Assembly (NCBI RefSeq): GCF_000696575.1
Contig: NZ_JMSQ01000013.1
Coordinates: 28,484 to 92,483, forward strand
Direction: 5' to 3'
DNA: 64,000 bases
Source: Siccibacter colletis
Lineage (GTDB): Bacteria > Pseudomonadota > Gammaproteobacteria > Enterobacterales > Enterobacteriaceae
The position numbers and the translations under genes are program-made. Shown piece by piece: positions 27,264 to 39,828 of this stretch. A model generated the notes under the pieces. That model was not told where the DNA came from. It did not search any database and was given only the letters and a program-made list of their open reading frames with translations. Positions within the stretch are counted from its first letter, which is position 1. Every line of letters starts with the position of its first letter.

Positions 27264-27383
27264 AACAGGCTCGTACAGTCAAAAGGAGTTGTGCGAAGTT
27301 TACCACAGAGTGGCGGAGGCAGTTTGCTGCGGCCCAGGCGGGGATACGAAGGAAAAACGGAAGGAGGCGGGAAAGGGAAAAAT

Positions 27384-27418
27384 CCCCTCTCCCGAGGGGA
27401 GAGGGGCAGGGTGAGGGA
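27384..27418. repeat. Palindromic intergenic repeat between glpK and glpX
   Basis: CCCCTCTCCC-gag-GGGAGAGGGG, a perfect 10-bp inverted repeat followed by cagggtgaggg, one base before the glpK stop. This CCCTCTCCC...GGGTGAGGG type sequence is a common short intergenic repeat in proteobacteria. Lying inside the glpFKX transcript, it can fold as an RNA hairpin after glpK and may lower or protect distal expression. Confidence 0.75.
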
Positions 27419-27419
27419 A

Positions 27420-28946
<1,527 letters not shown>

Positions 28947-28955
28947 TCAGTTTCA

Positions 28956-29798
28956 TTACAGCGAAGCATTGCGATGTTCAGCGCGGGCCGCTTTTTTCTC
29001 AACGACCTGCTCGGCAGACGGCAAGTGACGCCCAATCAGCTTACGATAGCCGAACGCACCGAGCGCTGCACCCACCACCGGACCAAACAGCGGCACCAGG
29101 AAGTAAGGGATATCGCGCCCGCCGGTAAAGGCAACGTTGCCCCAGCCTGCCAGCCAGGCGAAGGTTTTCGGGCCGAGATCGCGCGCCGGGTTCATGGCGA
29201 AGCCGGTCAGCGGACCCATCGCGCCACCGATAATGGCAATCAACAGTCCCACCAGCAGCGGAGCCATCGGGCCACGCGGCAGACCGTTACCGTTATCGTT
29301 CAGTGCCAGAATCACGCCCATCAGCACAGCGGTGATCACCATTTCAACGGCGAACGCCTGGCCAAAGTTGAGCAGCGGATTCGGGTAGGTGGAGAAAATA
29401 CCTGCCAGTTCGAGACTCTCTACGCTGCCGCGCACCATCTGGTGAGTCAGTTCGTAGTCGTAAAAAAGATTGTAATAAAGCCCGTAAACTAACGCCGCTG
29501 CGCAAAAGGCGCCGGCAAATTGTGCAATGATAAAAGGAACAACTTTGCGTTTGTCGAAGCCGACAAACAGCCATAAGGCGATAGTGACCGCCGGGTTAAG
29601 ATGCGCACCAGACACACCCGCAGTCAGGTAAATGGCCATCGCCACCCCTAATCCCCAGATGATACTGATTTCCCACTGACCGAAAGCAGCACCGGCGACT
29701 TTCAATGCAGCGACACATCCCACGCCGAAGAAAATCAACAACCCGGTACCGAGAAATTCGGCGATGCACTGACCTTTTAAGGTTGGAGTTTGACTCAT
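28956..29798 (-). CDS. glpF: Glycerol facilitator (aquaglyceroporin)
   Basis: 280 codons. MIP family with six membrane segments and two half-helices carrying the NPA-type motifs: SGAHLNPAVT (about 64) and the variant FAMNPARDLGPK (about 200), which is typical of glycerol-conducting members. It admits glycerol by facilitated diffusion; GlpK then traps it. First gene of glpFKX; GlpR-type operators lie upstream. Confidence 0.97.
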   Translation of the reverse strand: MSQTPTLKGQCIAEFLGTGLLIFFGVGCVAALKVAGAAFGQWEISIIWGLGVAMAIYLTAGVSGAHLNPAVTIALWLFVGFDKRKVVPFIIAQFAGAFCAAALVYGLYYNLFYDYELTHQMVRGSVESLELAGIFSTYPNPLLNFGQAFAVEMVITAVLMGVILALNDNGNGLPRGPMAPLLVGLLIAIIGGAMGPLTGFAMNPARDLGPKTFAWLAGWGNVAFTGGRDIPYFLVPLFGPVVGAALGAFGYRKLIGRHLPSAEQVVEKKAARAEHRNASL

Positions 29799-29880
29799 AT
29801 TCGGGTCCTGAAGGCAAAATGAAGGATTATTGTTAGCAAGGCGTCAACGACGCTCATGATGTCGTGTAGACATCGTGTTA

Positions 29881-29920
29881 ATTTATCGTTAACGAACAAA
29901 AACGAGAAATATCGAACGTT
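29881..29920. promoter_or_regulatory. Two abutting GlpR operators upstream of glpF
   Basis: ATTTATCGTTAACGAACAAA (29881-29900) and AACGAGAAATATCGAACGTT (29901-29920) both resemble the GlpR 20-bp operator built on TATGTTCGATAACGAACATA and directly abut, as expected for tandem GlpR binding. A further weaker match (AAATGTTAACGAAAACAATA) is at 30007-30026. The rest of 29799-30222 is the divergent glpF/zapB promoter region; CRP control is expected but I could not place a convincing CRP site. Confidence 0.7.
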
Positions 29921-30222
29921 AAATGTGTGTGTTGCGTCAAGAAAATGAGCGTTTTCGCGCTCCCGGACTGGACAAATGCGCAACGAAACGGATCGAAAGC
30001 GTACAAAATGTTAACGAAAACAATAACAATCTAACGGGAAATCGGCGCGGCGCATTCAGCATTGACTGAAAAATGTTGCAAACCGCTAACAGCGCGGCTT
30101 GCCGCTGGACAGTGACAGCTGCGCTCCCTACAATCGGGACTATTGCGCAGAGCATCCATTCATTAAGGCGTTGCCGGGCATTCAGGACGTGTGGCGCTTT
30201 GCAATTCAGGAGAGGTACGACG

Positions 30223-30462
30223 ATGTCATTTGAAGTGTTTGAGAAACTGGAAGCGAAAGTACAGCAGGCGGTCGATACCATCACGCTGCTGCAGATGGAA
30301 ATTGAAGAGCTGAAAGAGAAAAACAACAGCCTGGCGCAGGATGTCCAGAACGCGCAAGGCAGCCGCGAAGCGCTGGAGCAGGAAAACCACCAGCTGCGCG
30401 AACAGCAGCACGTGTGGCAGGAGCGCCTGCAGGCACTGCTGGGCAGAATGGAAGAGGTTTAA
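30223..30462 (+). CDS. zapB: Cell-division protein ZapB
   Basis: 79 codons from ATG 30223 ([20 protein letters not shown]), SD AGGAGAGG. The whole protein is one coiled coil with regular hydrophobic heptads. ZapB joins the Z-ring through ZapA and links to MatP. The open frame extends 50 codons upstream, but those lie before the SD and are not family-like. Single gene, divergent from glpF. Confidence 0.96.
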   Translation: MSFEVFEKLEAKVQQAVDTITLLQMEIEELKEKNNSLAQDVQNAQGSREALEQENHQLREQQHVWQERLQALLGRMEEV

Positions 30463-30469
30463 TTTCCCG

Positions 30470-30595
30470 TCATCTTTCGCGCCGTAGCGGCGTTGGCTGC
30501 GCGCATTCACCCCAGTCACATAGTTGTCTATGTTCCTGGGGATTCATTCGCTTGCCGCCTTGCTACAACACGAAAGCTTTAGGGAAACAGAGCCA
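30470..30595. repeat. ERIC element (enterobacterial repetitive intergenic consensus)
   Basis: About 126 bp forming one large imperfect palindrome. The left arm gtcatctttcgcgccgtagc...caccccagtcacatag mirrors the right arm ctatgttcctggggattcat...ctacaacacgaaagctt. The segments cctggggattca and caccccagtcac match the cores of the ERIC consensus. It begins 8 bases past the zapB stop, so it is transcribed as part of the zapB 3'UTR ahead of the terminator. Confidence 0.92.
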
Positions 30596-30601
30596 GAACG
30601 A

Positions 30602-30640
30602 TCGGGCCGGGTAAGGCAGCATCGCCACCCGGCTTTTTTA
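30602..30640 (+). terminator. Rho-independent terminator after zapB
   Basis: GCCGGGT-aaggcagcatcgcc-ACCCGGC followed by TTTTTTA, just before the stop codon of the convergent rraA. Confidence 0.85.
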
Positions 30641-31126
30641 TTACTCGATATCCAGCGGATCTTCGGAAAGGATGATGCCGGTGTTGTCGGCATAGAGGTG
30701 GTCACCAGAGAAGAAGGTGACGCCGCCGAAATTAACGCGCACGTCGCTTTCGCCGATACCTTCACCCGCCGCGCCTGCCGGAATGGCGGCAATGGCCTGA
30801 ATACCCAGGTCCAGGTCTTCGAGGTCGTCCACCTGACGCACCGCGCCGTAAACCACCAGACCTTCCCATTCGTTTTGTACCGCCAGACGGGCCAGGTCAG
30901 CGTCAATCAGCGCGCGTCGCACCGAGCCGCCGCCGTCCACGAGCAGAACGCGCCCGCGGCCATTCTCTTCGAGGAGTTCGTACAGCAACCCGTTATCCTC
31001 AAAACATTTCACCGTGGTGATTTGTCCGCCAAACGACGACCGTCCGCCAAAGTTGGAGAACAGGGGTTCCACGACGTTAACATCTTCATGGTAGATGTCA
31101 CAGAGCTCGGAAGTATCGTATTTCAT
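30641..31126 (-). CDS. rraA: Regulator of RNase E activity A
   Basis: 161 codons from the ATG at 31126 ([20 protein letters not shown]), E. coli length; eight upstream codons of the frame are dropped. RraA-like fold with [18 protein letters not shown] (about 75). It binds the C-terminal scaffold of RNase E and inhibits it; the old name MenG is a misannotation. Downstream of menA on the same strand with 92 bases between. Confidence 0.96.
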   Translation of the reverse strand: MKYDTSELCDIYHEDVNVVEPLFSNFGGRSSFGGQITTVKCFEDNGLLYELLEENGRGRVLLVDGGGSVRRALIDADLARLAVQNEWEGLVVYGAVRQVDDLEDLDLGIQAIAAIPAGAAGEGIGESDVRVNFGGVTFFSGDHLYADNTGIILSEDPLDIE

Positions 31127-31218
31127 AGGCTTAAGGTTCAGTTGCTGCATGGACTGTCAGTATATCGCCTAATCCGGACTGTTGGCAAAATCATCAATTG
31201 TTAATTGATATGAATCAG

Positions 31219-32148
31219 CTAAAAACGCAGCTGGCTGAGCACAATCCCAAAAGAAAACAGCAGATTAGCCAGCAGTGCCGCTTTTACCGTGCGCTCCAGC
31301 ATGGGGCGCATCGCCAGCGGGGTGGTTTCGCGCAACACATACCGCGCCTGACGCAGCAGCATCGGCGCACTCAGCAGGAACAGCCATCCCCACGGGCTTT
31401 GCAGCCAGAAGAGGGTAAACAGGGCAAAACAGATCAGCGTGCCAGCCAGCAGCCCGGCGTGATAGCGCCGCGCCGCCGTCGGGCCGAGGCGCACGGCCAG
31501 GGTGTTTTTCCCGTTGGCGCGATCGCTTTCGATATCGCGCAGGTTATTGATATTCAGTACCGCCGCAGCGAGCAGCCCGCATCCGGTCGCAGGCAAAAAT
31601 ACTGCGGCAATCAGCGTATGCGCCTGCAGATACCAGGTTCCCGCCACGCTTAACCAGCCGAAGAAAACCAGCACGGAAATATCGCCCAGTCCCATGTAGC
31701 CGTAAGGGCGCGTGCCCACGGTATAGGTGATGGCTGCAACGATCGCCAGTACGCCCAGCAGCAGAAAGCCTGCAACGTCTGCCAGCGTGCGGCAGGCAAC
31801 CGCCACCAGCGCCAGCCCAAATGCGCAGGTGAGGACGATAGTCGCCACCAGGGCACGTTTCATCTGGGTCTGGCTGATAACGCCTTTCTGCATACCGCGC
31901 AGCGGGCCGATGCGATCGGGTTTATCGCTGCCCTTCACGGCATCGCCATAGTCATTGGCAAGGTTAGAGAGAATTTGCAGCAGACCGGCGGTCAGCAGGG
32001 CCAGCAGCGCAATGAGCGGATCGAACACACCCTGCCAGAAGGCCAGTGCGGAACCCACCACGACGGAGGCGAAGGCAAGGGGTAAAGTACGGGGGCGCAG
32101 GCTTTCCAGCCAGGCCTGACGACGACTTACAGCATGTGTATCTGTCAT
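31219..32148 (-). CDS. menA: 1,4-dihydroxy-2-naphthoate polyprenyltransferase
   Basis: 309 codons (E. coli 308). UbiA superfamily membrane prenyltransferase with about nine membrane segments and the two Asp-rich motifs NLANDYGDAVKGSD (about 62-75) and NNLRDIESDRANGK (about 190-203) that bind prenyl diphosphate through Mg2+. It makes demethylmenaquinone. It lies downstream of hslVU behind a terminator-like hairpin. Confidence 0.96.
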   Translation of the reverse strand: MTDTHAVSRRQAWLESLRPRTLPLAFASVVVGSALAFWQGVFDPLIALLALLTAGLLQILSNLANDYGDAVKGSDKPDRIGPLRGMQKGVISQTQMKRALVATIVLTCAFGLALVAVACRTLADVAGFLLLGVLAIVAAITYTVGTRPYGYMGLGDISVLVFFGWLSVAGTWYLQAHTLIAAVFLPATGCGLLAAAVLNINNLRDIESDRANGKNTLAVRLGPTAARRYHAGLLAGTLICFALFTLFWLQSPWGWLFLLSAPMLLRQARYVLRETTPLAMRPMLERTVKAALLANLLFSFGIVLSQLRF

Positions 32149-32164
32149 AAAGTTGCCAAATAAA

Positions 32165-32203
32165 ATGGGGGCCGACGCTGCTGGCAGTATCGAAAGCCCC
32201 CAT
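32165..32203 (-). terminator. Terminator after hslU
   Basis: ATGGGGGC and GCCCCCAT arms around a long loop, followed on the minus strand by TTTATTT. It lies between hslU and menA. Confidence 0.75.
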
Positions 32204-32232
32204 CAAAAGTGATGAATATGCTCAGGCCGCGA

Positions 32233-33564
32233 TTATAGGATAAAACGGCTCAGATCTTCATCTGCAACAAGCGCATCGAGATGCTTGCTGACGTAGTCTG
32301 CGTCAATGATCACAGTGGTGCCATTGAGATCGCTGGCGTCATAGGAGATCTCTTCCATCAGACGCTCCAGCACGGTATGCAGACGGCGCGCACCGATGTT
32401 TTCGGTGGTTTCGTTTACCTGCCATGCCGCCTGCGCGATACGCTTGATGCCATCTTCGGTGAACTCAATGTTCACGCCTTCGGTCGCCATCAGCGCTTTG
32501 TACTGCACGGTCACCGAAGCGTTCGGCTCGGTCAGGATGCGCTCGAAGTCGTCGGTAGTCAGCGCCTGCAGCTCAACGCGGATCGGCAGACGACCCTGGA
32601 GTTCCGGGATCAGATCAGACGGCTTCGCGACCTGGAACGCGCCGGAGGCGATAAACAGAATGTGGTCGGTTTTCACCATCCCGTGCTTGGTAGAGACGGT
32701 GCAGCCTTCCACCAGCGGCAGCAGATCGCGCTGCACGCCTTCACGAGACACGTCCGGGCCCGAAGATTCGCCGCGCTTACAGATTTTGTCGATCTCATCG
32801 ATAAACACGATGCCGTGCTGTTCAACCGCTTCGACAGCCTGCTCTTTCAGCTCTTCCGGATTAACCAGCTTTGCGGCTTCTTCTTCGATCAGCAGCTTCA
32901 TGGCTTCTTTGATCTTCATCTTGCGCGCTTTCTGCTTCTGCCCGCCGAGATTCTGGAACATCGACTGCAGCTGGCTGGTCATCTCTTCCATGCCCGGAGG
33001 CGCCATGATTTCAACACCCATTGGCGCAGCGGCGACGTTGATTTCAATCTCTTTATCGTCCAGCTCGCCTTCACGCAGTTTTTTGCGGAACGACTGGCGC
33101 GCGGCGGACGGCTCCTGCGGCTGTTCGGACTGACCCCAGTTGTTTTTCGCCGGCGGGATCAGCACGTCGAGAATACGCTCTTCCGCCATCTCTTCGGCGC
33201 GGTAGCGGTTTTTCTCAATTGACTGCATGCGCACCATTTTGATGGCGGAGTCGGTCAGGTCGCGGATGATGGAATCCACTTCTTTACCGACGTAGCCCAC
33301 TTCGGTGAACTTGGTCGCTTCAACTTTGATAAATGGTGCGTTAGCCAGCTTCGCCAGACGACGGGCAATTTCAGTTTTACCGACGCCGGTCGGGCCGATC
33401 ATCAGGATGTTTTTCGGCGTGACTTCGTGACGCAGCTCTTCGTTAAGCTGCATACGGCGCCAGCGGTTACGCAGCGCAATGGCGACAGAACGCTTCGCCG
33501 CGTCCTGACCGATAATGTGTTTGTCGAGTTCGCTGACAATTTCGCGTGGAGTCATTTCAGACAT
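32233..33564 (-). CDS. hslU: ATP-dependent protease ATPase subunit HslU
   Basis: 443 codons, E. coli length. AAA+ ATPase with Walker [10 protein letters not shown] (about 57-65), an inserted I-domain (about 110-240), Walker [11 protein letters not shown] (about 250) and a C-terminal ARFL-type tail that docks into HslV. The hexamer unfolds substrates for HslV. Nine bases after hslV, in a heat-shock operon. Confidence 0.98.
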   Translation of the reverse strand: MSEMTPREIVSELDKHIIGQDAAKRSVAIALRNRWRRMQLNEELRHEVTPKNILMIGPTGVGKTEIARRLAKLANAPFIKVEATKFTEVGYVGKEVDSIIRDLTDSAIKMVRMQSIEKNRYRAEEMAEERILDVLIPPAKNNWGQSEQPQEPSAARQSFRKKLREGELDDKEIEINVAAAPMGVEIMAPPGMEEMTSQLQSMFQNLGGQKQKARKMKIKEAMKLLIEEEAAKLVNPEELKEQAVEAVEQHGIVFIDEIDKICKRGESSGPDVSREGVQRDLLPLVEGCTVSTKHGMVKTDHILFIASGAFQVAKPSDLIPELQGRLPIRVELQALTTDDFERILTEPNASVTVQYKALMATEGVNIEFTEDGIKRIAQAAWQVNETTENIGARRLHTVLERLMEEISYDASDLNGTTVIIDADYVSKHLDALVADEDLSRFIL

Positions 33565-33573
33565 GGGGATTCC

Positions 33574-34104
33574 TTACGCCTTAGACGGTAATTCTTCGAT
33601 GGTCAGGAAGTTGTTGGTATAGATGCAGATATCGCCTGCAATCCCCAACGCCTTCTCGGCAATTTCACGGGCGCTTAGCTCGGTGTTTTCCAGCAGCGCG
33701 CGGGCGGCAGCCTGTGCGTAAGGGCCACCAGAGCCAATCGCAATCAGGTCATTTTCCGGCTGCACCACGTCACCGTTACCGGTGATGATGAGCGAGGCAT
33801 TTTCGTCGGCCACGGCCAGCAGCGCTTCAAGACGGCGCAGCATGCGGTCGGTACGCCAGTCTTTCGCCAGCTCAACGGCGGCTTTCACCAGGTGACCCTG
33901 ATGCATTTCAAGTTTGCGTTCAAAGAGTTCGAACAGGGTGAAGGCATCGGCAGTACCACCGGCGAATCCGGCGATCACTTTGTCGTTGTAGAGACGGCGA
34001 ACTTTTTTCACGTTGCCTTTCATGACGGTGTTGCCCAGCGTGGCCTGACCATCGCCACCGATTACTACCTGGCCGTTGCGGCGTACACTTACTATCGTTG
34101 TCAC
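33574..34104 (-). CDS. hslV: ATP-dependent protease peptidase subunit HslV
   Basis: 176 codons. N-terminal nucleophile hydrolase of proteasome type: Met removal exposes Thr1 (MTTIVSVRR), with Lys33 in the VKKVRRL segment and [11 protein letters not shown] double hexamer that degrades SulA, RpoH and others with HslU. First gene of hslVU, with a sigma-32 promoter that overlaps the ftsN stop codon. Confidence 0.98.
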   Translation of the reverse strand: MTTIVSVRRNGQVVIGGDGQATLGNTVMKGNVKKVRRLYNDKVIAGFAGGTADAFTLFELFERKLEMHQGHLVKAAVELAKDWRTDRMLRRLEALLAVADENASLIITGNGDVVQPENDLIAIGSGGPYAQAAARALLENTELSAREIAEKALGIAGDICIYTNNFLTIEELPSKA

Positions 34105-34210
34105 TGACAGACCCCTTTGTTAACTGAACAGATGCTCCCGGCACCGGGTTATGGGTCGTTCGTCAGCAGCGTAACGACCGGATGCGCGTTCAGGAGCAGA
34201 ATTCAATTAT

Positions 34211-34238
34211 AAATGGGGGAGGATTTGGGGGTTTCAAC
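34211..34238 (-). promoter_or_regulatory. Sigma-32 heat-shock promoter of hslVU
   Basis: On the minus strand GTTGAAAC (-35) and CCCCATTT (-10) are separated by about 13-14 bases, very near the RpoH consensus CTTGAAA-N13-15-CCCCATNT. The -35 element overlaps the ftsN stop codon. A leader of about 100 bases precedes hslV. Confidence 0.8.
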
Positions 34239-35235
34239 CCCCGGAGGCGAGACGAATGCAGTTGCCGTGACCGGCAATCTTGAGGCGGCTGATGGCGTCG
34301 TCGGCGTTCTCTTTACCTTTAACCGGGCCGATCACTACGCGATTCCAGCCGTTATTGCTGGTGACGCGGGAGTCAAAACCTTCAAACGCCAGCTGGGCGC
34401 GCACGCTTTCCGCCTGATCCACACCCTTGAACGAGCCGCACTGGATCATCCAGCGACGGGTATCTTTCTTCTCCTCGGTACGCTTCGCCGTTTCTTTCTC
34501 TGGCGTGACGGTTGAGGTAGGTGCCGGCGCGGGCTTCTGCTGCGCGGTGTTGTTGTGCGGCGGAGTTTTCAGCAGGTCGTCATACGGCTGCTGGGTCTGC
34601 GCGGCTTTCGGCTGCTGCACGGTGCGCGGCTGTTCAACCGGCTGCGGGCGCGAGGTCTGCGGCGCGCTCACCGGGCGCGTCTGCTGCTGTTGCTGGTAAG
34701 GCTGCACGGTACGCGGCTGCGTGGTCACCGTCTGAGGCTGGCGCTGCTGCTGGATCTGGCGTTGTTGCTCCTGACGCTGCAGCGTTTGCTGGCGCTGCGC
34801 CGGGGTCTGTTCATTCCACGGCACTTCGGTCAGCTGCGTCGGCTGCTGACGCATATCAGCCTGCATCTGTTCCAGCAGCTGGCGCTGCTCAGCCGTCAGC
34901 TGATCCTGATTCTTGATTTCGCCGCCGGCAGTCGGCTCGGTGGGCTGGCGCACGCCCGGCTGACGATCTTCCAGCTCTTTGATATAGCGCCAGCGCTCTT
35001 CCGGTTTCGGCGGCAGGCCGTTGCCCGTCACCTTATTCGGCAGCGTCTGAGATTCTTCTTTTTTATGATGGGTAATGAACCAGAGGCCGCCAATAAAGGC
35101 CACCAGCACAGCTGCCGCGATGGCGACCATAGTCGGATTAACAGAAGACGTATTTCGTTGCTTCTTACGGGGCGTGCTCTTTTTGCGCCGCGCTGGAGTC
35201 GACTGCCCGCGGCGTACATAATCTCGTTGTGCCAC
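34234..35235 (-). CDS. ftsN: Essential cell-division protein FtsN
   Basis: 333 codons (E. coli 319). A short cytoplasmic N-terminus (MAQRDYVRRGQ) binds FtsA. One membrane segment (about 36-54) is followed by the periplasmic essential helix region with KPEERWRYIKELEDRQPG (about 76-93). A long Gln-rich stretch (about 115-245) comes next, and a C-terminal SPOR domain (about 255-333) carries two cysteines (IQCGSF and GNCIRL) able to form the known disulfide. It triggers septal peptidoglycan synthesis by FtsWI. The extra length lies in the Gln-rich linker. Confidence 0.96.
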   Translation of the reverse strand: MAQRDYVRRGQSTPARRKKSTPRKKQRNTSSVNPTMVAIAAAVLVAFIGGLWFITHHKKEESQTLPNKVTGNGLPPKPEERWRYIKELEDRQPGVRQPTEPTAGGEIKNQDQLTAEQRQLLEQMQADMRQQPTQLTEVPWNEQTPAQRQQTLQRQEQQRQIQQQRQPQTVTTQPRTVQPYQQQQQTRPVSAPQTSRPQPVEQPRTVQQPKAAQTQQPYDDLLKTPPHNNTAQQKPAPAPTSTVTPEKETAKRTEEKKDTRRWMIQCGSFKGVDQAESVRAQLAFEGFDSRVTSNNGWNRVVIGPVKGKENADDAISRLKIAGHGNCIRLASGG

Positions 35236-35321
35236 TATCGTTTCGCTGTATTTTTCATTTATAAGCCCGCCATGTTACTTAAGCGACGGGGCTTTGACTA
35301 TATCGGGCCGCGTAAAGAGGA

Positions 35322-36356
35322 CTAATCCTTAGCGGAAATTGCTGCGGTGGAGCCGCGCACGATCAATTCACAATCCAGCAGCCGCGAACCGCTGTTCACC
35401 GTGTGGCCCTGAAGCTGGTCAAGCAGTAACAGCATCGCTTCCCGGCCAATGTCGAAGCGCGGCTGAGCCACGGTAGTCAGCGGCGGGTCGCAGAATTCGG
35501 AGAGTGAAATATTATCGAACCCCATTATCGACAGATCGCGCGGAACCTGTAGCCCCATACGTTTCGCCTGCGAGAGCGCGCCGAGCGCCATCACGTCGCT
35601 GTGGCAGAAAACCGCGGTTGGCGGCACCGGCAACGAGAGCAACTGCTCCAGCGCGTTCGCTCCGGCTTCATAGGTGAAATCGCCGCGCGCGATGTAATGC
35701 GGGTCAACGATAATCCCGCTGCGGCGCAGTGCCTGCACGTAACCCTGCAGCCGGTAGTGGCACAGCGGCATCTCTTCCGGCCCGGCGATGCAGGCAATGT
35801 GGCGATGCCCCAGCTCATGCAGATGATGAACCGCATTGAAGGCGGCGGTGAGGTTATCGATATGCACCGTCGGCAGCTCCAGCTCGGGCGCAAACTCGTT
35901 AGCCATCACCATCGGCGGCAGGTTGCGCTGCTCCTCTTTGCTGGCATCAAACGGCAGGCGCGAGCCAAGCAGCAGCATGCCGTCAATCTGCTTGGTAATG
36001 ATGAGGTCGATAAAGGTTTTTTCCTGCTGATTCTGGTGTGCGCAGTCGCCGATCAGCACCAGATACCCCTGCGCGGCAGCGATGACTTCAATACCGCGAA
36101 TGATTTCGCTGAAGAAGGGGTCGCAGATATCCGGCACAATCACCAGAATCGTACGCGACTCGTTACGCTTTACGCTACGCCCCAGCGCATGTGGCAGATA
36201 GCCCACGTCAATGGCGGCCTGCTCAACGCGGTTGCGCGTGGCCTGAGAAACTTTCTCCGGGTTCATCAGCGCCCGTGATACGGTGGCGGTAGATACGTTG
36301 GCTTTAACCGCCACGTCTTTCATGGTTGCAGACGCAACCTGCTTCTTAGGCTTCAA
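35322..36356 (-). CDS. cytR: LacI-family repressor CytR, TTG start
   Basis: 344 codons from a TTG at 36356 with SD GAGGAG 6-11 bases upstream; this matches the start of E. coli CytR (KxKKQ...ATMKDV). The frame reaches an ATG at 36395, but that adds 13 residues unlike the family and has no good SD. HTH of LacI type (TMKDVAVKANVSTATVSRALM), then a periplasmic-binding-like effector domain. CytR represses nucleoside uptake and catabolism genes together with CRP and is released by cytidine. Downstream of priA, upstream of ftsN. Confidence 0.93.
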   Translation of the reverse strand: MKPKKQVASATMKDVAVKANVSTATVSRALMNPEKVSQATRNRVEQAAIDVGYLPHALGRSVKRNESRTILVIVPDICDPFFSEIIRGIEVIAAAQGYLVLIGDCAHQNQQEKTFIDLIITKQIDGMLLLGSRLPFDASKEEQRNLPPMVMANEFAPELELPTVHIDNLTAAFNAVHHLHELGHRHIACIAGPEEMPLCHYRLQGYVQALRRSGIIVDPHYIARGDFTYEAGANALEQLLSLPVPPTAVFCHSDVMALGALSQAKRMGLQVPRDLSIMGFDNISLSEFCDPPLTTVAQPRFDIGREAMLLLLDQLQGHTVNSGSRLLDCELIVRGSTAAISAKD

Positions 36357-36503
36357 CTTACTCTCCTCGCACGCGTCTCGCCGGCGCAGACCCATCCCAA
36401 TGTCTGATATCGCTCACATTTTTAGCAGATTTCGTATTAGCCTGTTACAGAATTTTCACTAAAAGTGTGATGGGTATTAGATATTTCGATCCCGCTTCCG
36501 GAA

Positions 36504-38762
<2,259 letters not shown>

Positions 38763-38908
38763 TCAGTTTGCATCCGGTGGCTATTTTCTGTATGATTCGC
38801 CGCCTTTGATGCGATTTATTCGCGTTGAAGCTCACCAAAATACATTAACATCGCGTGGTGTCTGGCGTCAGGGCTGGAAGAGCGACGCGGCCTTAACAGA
38901 GGTTTCCC

Positions 38909-39121
38909 ATGAAAAAAGGTATTCACCCGAATTACGTAGAAATTACTGCAAACTGCTCTTGCGGTAATGTTATCAAAACTCGCTCTACTGCGGGTCACGA
39001 TCTGAACCTGGACGTTTGTGGCCAGTGCCACCCGTTCTATACTGGTAAGCAGCGTGACGTTGCTACCGGTGGCCGTGTTGACCGCTTCAACAAGCGCTTC
39101 AGCATCCCGGGCGCGAAATAA
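38909..39121 (+). CDS. rpmE: 50S ribosomal protein bL31, zinc-binding form
   Basis: 70 codons. Four cysteines (ITANCSCGN at 16 and 18, [10 protein letters not shown] at 37 and 40) form the zinc site of the C+ type of L31, the form degraded or replaced by the RpmE2 (YkgM) type on zinc starvation. C-terminal RVDRFNKRF is standard. Single gene with its own terminator. No yiiX gene follows, unlike E. coli. Confidence 0.98.
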   Translation: MKKGIHPNYVEITANCSCGNVIKTRSTAGHDLNLDVCGQCHPFYTGKQRDVATGGRVDRFNKRFSIPGAK

Positions 39122-39127
39122 GCCTGG

Positions 39128-39155
39128 AAAAAAGGCGCCGCAAGGCGCCTTTTTC
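39128..39155. terminator. Bidirectional terminator between rpmE and metJ
   Basis: AAAAAAGGCGCC-gcaa-GGCGCCTTTTT. Symmetric A/T runs allow it to stop rpmE and perhaps transcription arriving from metJ. Confidence 0.9.
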
Positions 39156-39232
39156 ACATCTGTACTCCGTTCCCGGAGACAGAAACCGGGCGACAGACTA
39201 CAGCCCGCCGCCGCGCTCTCACTTCCCGCTTC

Positions 39233-39550
39233 TCAGTATTCCCACGTGTCCGGGTCGATACCCAGCTCACGCATGATCACTTTTGCCTCTTCCGGAATTT
39301 CATCGCTGCGCTCTTTACGCAGGTCAGCATCGTTCGGTAACGGTTGGCCGGTAAACGCATGCAGAAATGCTTCGCACAGCAGTTCGCTGTTGGTCGCATG
39401 ACGCAGGTTATTCACCTGACGACGCGTACGTTCATCGGTGAGGATCTTTAACACCTTCAGAGGAATGGAAACCGTAATTTTCTTTACTTGTTCACTCTTC
39501 TTGCCGTGCTCAGCGTACGGGCTGATATATTCGCCGCTCCATTCAGCCAT
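39233..39550 (-). CDS. metJ: Methionine repressor MetJ
   Basis: 105 codons, E. coli length. Ribbon-helix-helix protein: [20 protein letters not shown] supplies the antiparallel beta-ribbon that reads the met box (about 22-41), and the SAM corepressor binds near [17 protein letters not shown]. It represses met genes when S-adenosylmethionine is high. Divergent from metB; the met boxes at 39734-39765 lie between. Confidence 0.98.
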   Translation of the reverse strand: MAEWSGEYISPYAEHGKKSEQVKKITVSIPLKVLKILTDERTRRQVNNLRHATNSELLCEAFLHAFTGQPLPNDADLRKERSDEIPEEAKVIMRELGIDPDTWEY

Positions 39551-39733
39551 GAGATACCTTTAATCCTCTAGTCATTAGGGTAGGGCTGAAACCGGACAAT
39601 CTTCACGGTCTTAGCCATCAATTCACGTTGTGTACAGCGTAGAATACACCGCGATGGCGGCCTTCTGGCTGTTTCACTGCTCTAAAACGCATAATTTTAA
39701 CGGGAATTGTGCTTTTGCTCAATCTATACGCAA

Positions 39734-39765
39734 AGACATTTAGATGTCCAGATGTATTGACGTCT
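39734..39765. promoter_or_regulatory. Four tandem met boxes between metJ and metB
   Basis: AGACATTT, AGATGTCC, AGATGTAT and TGACGTCT are four contiguous 8-mers related to the MetJ consensus AGACGTCT (5, 6, 5 and 7 matches). A possible degenerate fifth box precedes them at 39726. They are placed to control both metJ and metBL. Confidence 0.9.
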
Positions 39766-39828
39766 ATTATCGCAGTGTTTACTCTGTGACCCTCTTTCAT
39801 CCGGAATTTTGCCAGGAAGCCCTTCACC

